Shown here piece after piece: positions 3,001 through 5,835 of a DNA stretch of 5,835 nt. Below the pieces are notes generated by a model that saw only the letters and a program-made list of their open reading frames with translations, was not told where the DNA came from and ran no database searches. The position numbers and the translations under genes were made by a program. The stretch comes from CAZMGV01 sp964621525 [NCBI: uncultured bacterium] (GTDB lineage: Bacteria > JAGRBM01): positions 1-5,835 of the forward strand of contig CAZUMS010000059.1 in assembly GCA_964621525.1 (NCBI GenBank), written 5' to 3'. The first letter of the stretch is position 1, and each line of letters begins with the position of its first letter.

Positions 3001-5835
3001 GGAACTCCATGGAGGACGGCGCCTCGGCCGGTGTCGCATTGACCGTCCAGGTGAATGGCGGCACCAGCTTGGCGTAAGGCTCCACAACTGCATGGCAGGC
3101 GGAGCCCGCACATGAACCCGGAGCGGCCGTATTGACGCGGATCTCGACCTCCTGGGTTCCGGAGGCGGGGCTCATGGTGTAAATATAACGGAACCGGCCC
3201 GGGGTAGTCGTCGCGGGACTGACCACCACACGCGAGTTGGCCGTGATTTCCTGGAAATTCTGGGCTGTCAGGCAGCGGTTACCGTAGGTGCCGCCGGTCT
3301 GGCAGAACCGCGCAGCGCCAACTGCGGCGCCTGCGCCATTGGTAGTTACATCAGGCGTGCCCTGATAGCGGAAGATCACGCTGCCGTAATTCGTTGCCGG
3401 CGTGCTGCCGCCCGGACCGCCTGCATACCGGCAGGATCGCTTCGTCGAGATCGAGCCCAGCTGGCAGTTCACCTCGTCGTTCCATTCAGGCAGGAACACG
3501 AGCACGCCGTTGCGGTAATCGCCGTTCGGCGGAGTCGCCGACAGCGTAACGATCGGATCCTTTTCCTGGTCCAGAACCTTGAAGGTCTTGCTGTTGATCG
3601 TGCCCGGAGTGCCGGCGTTCGCACCTGACGCAAATATCTGGAATGACCCGCCGGCCGTGTTCGTCAGCAGCGTTGTCCACTCGGATTCCGTCAGGAGCAG
3701 GAGCCTCGAGCCTTTCTGGGAACCGGTAGACGTGCCGGCAAACAGCGTATTGGTTCCGCAGTAGGCCGTGCTTCCCGTCCGCGGGTAGACGTTGCAGGTA
3801 CTGGCTGCCAGCCGGACCGTCTTGTTCGCGTCCCAGATGGACTTCTTCGCCGCATTGGCATTGCCGATCCGGACATTCCGGAAGTACGAATTCAGCGTGG
3901 CACCGGAAGCTACAGATGGCACAGAACCACGGTAGGCCATGAGGAATATGCGGCTGGCCCGGGCAATTTCCGGATCGTTGCCTCCAGCCGTCCCGTCGGC
4001 AACGCCGTCTGTTCCTCCCGGGCTCGCATCGATCGAGCTGATTTCCATGCCGGGTGGAATCGGGATCCTCCGGTAGTAGAAATTGGTATTGGGGTTCGGC
4101 GTGTTGGCGTCCAGCGCCGTACCCCATTTCTTGACCTGTGTAGCGCCGGCAAACCGGATCAGCGGCGCAGCCGGGACACCGTTTTGATCAAGGGCGCGGT
4201 GATCGAGCACGTCTGAAATACAGTTGCTGTTGGCTTCAGTGCAGGTGAATGTCGCCATGGCTGCGGAATAGGCTGCATCCGGAACCGGCATGCCAAAAAT
4301 GGCGGCATTACGGAGATCCTTGGAACCGTCCGTCGGGCGATACGACTGCATGTCAATGGTGATGGACGGGGCATCCAATTCGACGTTTCCACTCGAAGGA
4401 TTCAGCGGATAGAACATCTCGTATTCCAGATAGTCGCCCGCGGCCCAAACGTATCCGGCCATGCTCTGCAGCCCGCCGGTGCCGATCACGGTCTGCGAGA
4501 CGGCGGTAGTGCCGGTTTTCCAGCCTGTGTACTCGGCCTTCATCACCCGCGGCATCAGGATGGAGTATTCCGCATCGATCGTCTGGTTGACCACAATGGG
4601 TGCAGGCGGCGTGATGTTCAGGAATGACGAGAAGACATTACCGAACTGGTCCTCGATCGCCGTATCCAGGAAGAATGAATCGTCCTCGGCAGGTTCGCCG
4701 ATCGTCCGGTTGTTCACGACCGCGGGATCGTCGATGGCGGAAGTCGTCCCGCTGACGGTGAACACAGGACGGTCCTGGTTCACCGGGGTTATATTGCGCC
4801 ACTTCCACGGCCGGGCCGCGTAGTTGCTGTTCATGACGAAGGTAAACGGTCCCGAATCTCCGCCCTGCTGCATGTAATTGTTGACGATGGGGTCCGTCTG
4901 CAGCGGGCAGGTGTAATCGATCTTGAAGATATCCCCGATGGATACATTCCCCGGCAGGGCGGCCACAATCAGCTGCTCGGTGGCGGAATTGTAGGCCGTG
5001 ATGTTCCGGACCTGATTCACATTGCCCGCGTTCGCCGCCGACGTGAAGTAGAGCGAGCGGGTCGTGCTCCCGGCCAGGTCGCTGTTGTTGTAGTAGGTGT
5101 TGTTCAGCCGCTGCGCGATAAACGTCGTCGTGGCGGGAGCCCCTACGGACGTAACCCTGAATTCCGTCTCTCCGCAACGGACCTGCACATTGACGTCGGC
5201 AGCGTAAGGCATTTCCGGAGGCCGGATCGGGAACTTGACCTCGCCGTCCGCGGAACTGGACCGGATCTCTGCGCGGTCCTGGGTCCTCACCACGACCGTG
5301 CCGACAGATCCAGACGTTACAATCGGCGCGCCGGCCAGACATTCCGAGGCGGGGCAGATGTTGACACCCTGCCGGATCAGGTCATTCACGTCGACGGAGA
5401 ACGACCCTGTGGCCGTGCCGACTTCATCGAGGCCGGTCCAGTTGGAGGTCGGCGCACATTCGGCTGCCAGGACAGTCGGATTGCTCGTCGTGCAAAGCTC
5501 CATCCCGGGCAGACCCGACAGGGTCGAACGGCCGTCGTAGATGTTCAGCTTCACATCGCTCACGCTCATCTGGACCGGCCCGAACGGTGTCGAAGCAGCC
5601 ACCGGTGCCGACGAATAGAACTGCGTGCCGCCGGTGCCGCCCAGGGATGCAGTCACGAGGGCGCTGGCTGCCGGATTGCCATTAATCGCATTCATCAGAC
5701 CGGTGCCGTTACCGTTCCAGGGCATATCCACGTTAATGTTGGAGCCGTTAACCACGGACACGACCGGTGCAGCAGTTGTGTTCAGGATATTGACCGTCAC
5801 GGTACCGCCACCGCCGTTAATGGAAGTGACTTTCA
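1..5835 (-). CDS. Interior part of a giant modular beta-rich surface/secreted protein (both ends outside window)
   Basis: One minus-strand frame is open across the whole window: 1,944 complete codons, no stop, no visible start. Every other minus-strand reading is interrupted, and codon third positions in this frame are mostly G/C, so this is the real gene. The product alternates short hydrophobic beta-strand patterns (TVTVNIL, LQVKIYS, VEIRV, YFRNVRI) with Gly/Asn/Asp/Pro loops. I see no long hydrophobic helix, coiled coil or catalytic signature. Its 34 cysteines fall largely in close pairs, which points to export and disulfide formation. Recognisable modules are three copies of a repeat (R1 at the right edge; R2 and R3 tandem near the middle), two short FPI/QVR segments, two GD modules and two jelly-roll-like candidates. 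The total protein must exceed 1,944 residues and may be far longer. A role as adhesin, sugar-binding or structural surface protein is inferred; I do not recognise a named family over the full length. A virion protein of a large phage is a less likely alternative. Confidence 0.93.
2..229 (-). other. C-terminal edge of the visible protein (residues 1869-1944)
   Basis: It contains the last cysteine pair (Cys1892/Cys1909) around a Pro/Ala-rich loop, then FAFHLDRIEVAGARVKAYAY (1922-1941), two strands resembling the final strand of a jelly-roll and the start of the next module. The frame continues past position 1, so the gene goes on beyond the window. Confidence 0.5.
138..158. repeat. Perfect 9-bp inverted repeat with 3-nt loop, inside the gene
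   Basis: The arms CCCGGTGGC and GCCACCGGG are separated by GTG. The hairpin encodes part of PVATPPG (residues 1893-1899) in the Pro-rich loop between Cys1892 and Cys1909. No T-run follows on either strand, so it is not an intrinsic terminator. It may simply reflect Pro/Ala/Gly codons. Confidence 0.6.
230..622 (-). other. Jelly-roll-like domain candidate 2 (residues 1738-1868)
   Basis: FNRRVIGIPRRSL (1740-1752) resembles FYYRRIPIPPGMEI of candidate 1. RTGLFLAMAEGS (1800-1811) resembles ASRIFLMAYRGS (626-637), and IYFSDVFYGG (1858-1867) takes the place of the closing strand YFRNVRIGN. The acidic and cysteine-paired loop between them (Cys1787/Cys1794, CTGATGDC) stands where candidate 1 has a Gly/Asp-rich loop. 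The spacing between the last two motifs is longer than in candidate 1, so the match is tentative. An alternative boundary would place the closing strand at FHLDRIEVAG (1924-1933). Confidence 0.33.
623..1642 (-). other. Unassigned beta-rich stretch (residues 1398-1737)
   Basis: These 340 residues carry no recognised family. Three cysteine pairs are present: 1403/1420, 1447/1458 (CFYGASGVVNAC) and 1490/1528. GVWHHVLLYYALEDS (1501-1515) recalls the 'WHHV' strand of laminin-G/concanavalin-like domains, but the rest of that fold is not evident. Further on are strands KVHYQLNLAGLLP, NLIPGFLVHDLMIP and MGIDFTGMILVPFAVNGFFP (1636-1655), then HVVLTRLRTGI. These may form the front sheet of the jelly-roll candidate that follows, by analogy with the layout of candidate 1. 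Confidence 0.45.
1643..1831 (-). other. GD module, copy 2 (residues 1335-1397), with an RGDSP loop
   Basis: NIIVLNQQAGYMPGDRIRIR (1338-1357) leads into GDSPTTEDKDFTARVAAVTV and then WLELEDI. The order strand, xPGDxIxIxG, loop, strand 'RVAAVTV', strand 'WLELED' is a small beta-barrel pattern common in phage structural and adhesin-like proteins ('aGDxIxIxG...VxxVxxxxixL'). It corresponds in place, though only loosely in sequence, to the first copy at 261-306. The loop contains Arg-Gly-Asp-Ser-Pro at 1357-1361, probably by chance. Confidence 0.45.
1832..2050 (-). other. Stretch with four-cysteine Gly/Ala cluster (residues 1262-1334)
   Basis: After basic and hydrophobic strands (RGFPRLLGAYLGLRIN, then VNRPVVAYDKS) comes CLCASAAGGVCGASAGC at residues 1304-1320, a C-x-C-x7-C-x5-C cluster in a Gly/Ala/Ser background. 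It is the only place in the window with four cysteines within 17 residues. It could be two nested disulfides or a metal site; no known zinc or iron-sulfur motif fits well. The copy-1 region has no equivalent. Confidence 0.5.
2051..2113 (-). other. FPI...FQVR segment, copy 2 (residues 1241-1261)
   Basis: PWRFPIPVTFQVRAPVNAIR matches the first copy (KFPIRP, then VNVQVRCG) in sequence and in position: both follow an R repeat and precede a GD module. It looks like the opening strands of a beta-sandwich. The copy-1 cysteine after QVR is absent here (QVRAP in place of QVRCG). Confidence 0.45.
2114..2185 (-). other. Gly/Ser/Thr-rich linker (residues 1217-1240)
   Basis: Residues 1219-1229 read NASTGSGTGTN, followed by PGVPGAESTRR. 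It is short, flexible in composition and without strand pattern, so it is likely an interdomain linker between the R2-R3 tandem and the second FPI segment. Confidence 0.55.
2186..2557 (-). repeat. Repeat module R3 (residues 1093-1216)
   Basis: Third copy, directly after R2. GNAIRLTARNAGDAGT (1110-1125) is plainly related to R2 RNNILLTARRSGGVGA. Next come ISIRV (1127-1131), a second strand GSIRVVG, then IRDLINNNADASALVVAEV (1168-1186), matching the 'AINGN' helix of R1 and R2 with AING changed to LINN. The central loop is longer and the tail is different, ending in CVAFEAVLS in place of LQVKIYS. Cys1138 and Cys1208 sit at opposite ends of the module and probably bridge it, unlike the small loop disulfides elsewhere. 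This is the most diverged of the three copies. Confidence 0.7.
2294..2309. repeat. Perfect 16-bp palindrome inside repeat R3
   Basis: TGCCGATGCATCGGCA is its own reverse complement and encodes residues 1176-1180 (ADASA) in the helix of R3. It lies inside the coding frame and no regulatory role is apparent. The homologous positions in R1 and R2 are not palindromic, so it is not a conserved part of the repeat. Confidence 0.6.
2558..2998 (-). repeat. Repeat module R2 (residues 946-1092)
   Basis: The most complete copy of the repeat. It opens with NNYATATVDLPALGV, comparable to SQYDRPTVNRAVIDP just before R3. Next come RNNILLTARRSGGVGA (R3: GNAIRLTARNAGDAGT), SLTVNVLNSGTAITVSV (R1: TVTVNILNTTAAPVVSV), a loop, and VDAINGNAQAQDILYAEL. 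It closes with LYGSA..STFGPSQL and the strand LQVKIYS. A small disulfide-type loop, CPVAGAPC (1038-1045), is inserted after the helix; R1 and R3 lack it. R3 follows with no gap, so R2 and R3 form a true tandem pair. Confidence 0.78.
2999..3865 (-). other. Unassigned beta-rich stretch with four short disulfide-type loops (residues 657-945)
   Basis: No family recognised in these 289 residues. Strand patterns include RLLLLTESEWTTLL (710-723), KTFKVLDQEKDPIVTLSA (749-766), NGVLVFLPEW (775-784), and a pair resembling the end of an Ig-like domain: FRYIYTM (881-887) followed by QEVEIRV (894-900). Four cysteine pairs close loops of 4-11 residues: 680/692, 790/801, 844/854 and 908/913 (CAGSAC). The stretch ends in a Pro-rich passage, PPFTWTVNATPAEAP, that leads into R2. 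Confidence 0.5.
3866..4534 (-). other. Jelly-roll / galactose-binding-like domain candidate 1 (residues 434-656)
   Basis: Strand motifs appear in the order typical of galactose-binding-like or carbohydrate-binding beta-sandwiches: AGDYLEYEMFY (465-475), an acidic strand VELDAPSITIDMQ (484-496), then FYYRRIPIPPGMEI (585-598) and RIFLMAYRG (628-636), closing with YFRNVRIGN (650-658). In such domains the closing 'YFDNIRI' strand and a preceding 'W/YYxRxIxL' strand are characteristic. At about 220 residues it is long for the fold. The extra length lies in a loop with the cysteine pair Cys531/Cys538 and in a Gly/Asp-rich loop at 606-620 that could bind calcium. Sugar binding is inferred and no ligand-contact residues can be named. 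An unrelated beta-sandwich is possible. Confidence 0.42.
4535..4915 (-). other. Linker and beta-rich stretch before the first jelly-roll candidate (residues 307-433)
   Basis: No domain recognised. It contains a Trp/Arg-containing strand (RPWKWRNITP, 341-350), an acidic turn PAEDDSFFLD (381-390), and a Pro/Val strand PPAPIVVNQTIDAEYSILMP (409-428) that resembles the entry strand of a beta-sandwich and leads straight into the jelly-roll candidate. Cys309 is its only cysteine. Confidence 0.4.
4916..5053 (-). other. 'ITAYN...GD' module, copy 1 (residues 261-306)
   Basis: The line LYFTSAANAGNVNQVRNITA followed by YNSATEQLIVAALPGNVSIG and DIFKI fits a pattern I recall from phage neck, tail and fibre proteins and other large extracellular proteins: strand, (G)xxRxIxAYNxAT, strand, then GDxFxI. 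The fold implied is a small beta-barrel or beta-hairpin unit. A looser relative lies at residues 1335-1397. The module is followed at once by Cys309. The resemblance is by motif only and no role (for example trimerisation or binding) can be read from it. Confidence 0.5.
5054..5167 (-). other. Beta-strand/Thr-Asn-rich stretch (residues 223-260)
   Basis: Continuation of the segment that starts with FPI...VQVR: EFRVTSV, then TTTFIAQRL, then an Asn/Tyr-rich turn NNTYYNNSD. It probably completes the strands of the preceding module and leads into the GD module. No known family recognised. Confidence 0.4.
5168..5236 (-). other. FPI...VQVR segment, copy 1 (residues 200-222)
   Basis: The short stretch KFPIRP followed by VNVQVRCG resembles RFPIP followed by VTFQVRAP at residues 1243-1255. 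The coding DNA is also close at the start: AAG TTC CCG ATC here and AGG TTC CCG ATC in the second copy. This copy has about six extra residues between the two motifs. The pattern looks like the first strands of an Ig-like or other beta-sandwich domain that follows an R repeat. Cys220 follows directly and has no near partner; the nearest unpaired cysteine is Cys309. Confidence 0.45.
5237..5533 (-). other. Beta-rich spacer with two cysteine pairs (residues 101-199)
   Basis: Spacer between R1 and the first FPI segment; no recognised domain. It holds two close cysteine pairs, Cys114/Cys126 and Cys160/Cys165 (loop CPASEC), each likely a disulfide-closed loop. Strand-like stretches include TGSFSVDV (residues 142-149) and VGTVVVRT (177-184). 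The corresponding spacer after R3 is shorter and carries a Gly/Ser/Thr linker instead. Confidence 0.5.
5534..5833 (-). repeat. Repeat module R1 (residues 1-100, N-terminal part cut by window edge)
   Basis: First copy of a protein repeat shared with R2 and R3. Its core TVTVNILNTTAAPVVSV (residues 11-27) matches R2 SLTVNVLNSGTAITVSV. Its helix-like segment MNAINGNPAASALVTASL (47-64) matches R2 VDAINGNAQAQDILYAEL and R3 IRDLINNNADASALVVAEV. The tail also aligns: FYSSA..STPFGPVQ in R1 resembles LYGSA..STFGPSQ in R2, and both end in a strand (DVKLNIYD in R1, LQVKIYS in R2). The layout of two strands, a variable loop, a short helix with an 'AINGN' cap, then a strand resembles small repeats seen in flagellin-hook-type and large extracellular proteins. 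I recall this from general pattern knowledge and it is not a firm family assignment. The upstream half of this copy ('NxIxLTA') should lie just beyond the right edge. Confidence 0.75.

Noticed and set aside
2550-3113. Minus-strand open stretch of 187 codons in another frame
   Set aside because: Shadow of the R2 repeat region; the repeat similarity is in the giant frame, not here.
3486-4127. Minus-strand open stretch of 213 codons in another frame
   Set aside because: Shadow of the jelly-roll and following region; Arg/Gln/Gly-rich low-information product and no independent start context.
4638-5342. Minus-strand open stretch of 234 codons in another frame
   Set aside because: It overlaps the giant frame completely. 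Its product is rich in Arg, Gly, His and Gln with no domain pattern, typical of an out-of-frame reading of GC-rich coding DNA.
1-5835. CRISPR array, tRNA/rRNA, insertion sequence or promoter anywhere in the window
   Set aside because: No regularly spaced identical repeats, RNA-like folds, transposase or terminal repeats, and no non-coding gap in which a promoter would be expected.

Overview
The whole window lies inside one very large protein-coding gene on the minus strand. Read 5'->3' on that strand, the frame whose first complete codon is at 5833-5831 runs for 1,944 codons to position 2 without a stop. It enters from beyond the right edge and leaves beyond the left edge, so neither the start codon, a signal peptide nor the C-terminus is visible. 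No second gene, RNA gene, mobile element, CRISPR array, promoter or terminator can be supported on either strand. Residue numbers below count from the codon at 5833-5831; residue n covers window positions (5834-3n) to (5836-3n).

The protein reads as an exported, beta-strand-rich, modular surface or secreted giant protein. It is rich in Thr, Gly, Ala, Asn and Val, poor in Lys (about 2%), and has no catalytic domain or membrane helix that I recognise. It has 34 cysteines, nearly all in close pairs, as expected of a protein folded in an oxidising compartment. Layout, N- to C-terminal (window right to left): repeat module R1 (cut by the edge); a spacer; a short FPI...VQVR strand segment; a phage-structural-like 'ITAYN...GD' module; a jelly-roll (galactose-binding-like) candidate; a long unassigned beta-rich stretch; repeats R2 and R3 back to back; a Gly/Ser/Thr linker; a second FPI...FQVR segment; a four-cysteine cluster; a second 'GD' module; an unassigned stretch; and a weaker second jelly-roll candidate. 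The order R, FPI/QVR, GD, jelly-roll thus appears twice, about 1,050-1,170 residues apart. This suggests that the gene is built from a diverged super-repeat about 1.1 thousand residues long.

The organism cannot be assigned. The DNA is moderately GC-rich (high fifties percent by eye), with G/C-ending codons preferred (CCG, ACG, CGG, CTG, GGC) and no introns evident, which fits a bacterium, probably environmental. Giant surface-protein genes of this style are known from several uncultured or predatory-type bacterial lineages (Omnitrophota is one) and from large adhesins of other bacteria. That is context, not an identification. The protein's likely job (adhesion, cell-cell contact, carbohydrate binding or surface-layer structure) is inferred only from its architecture.
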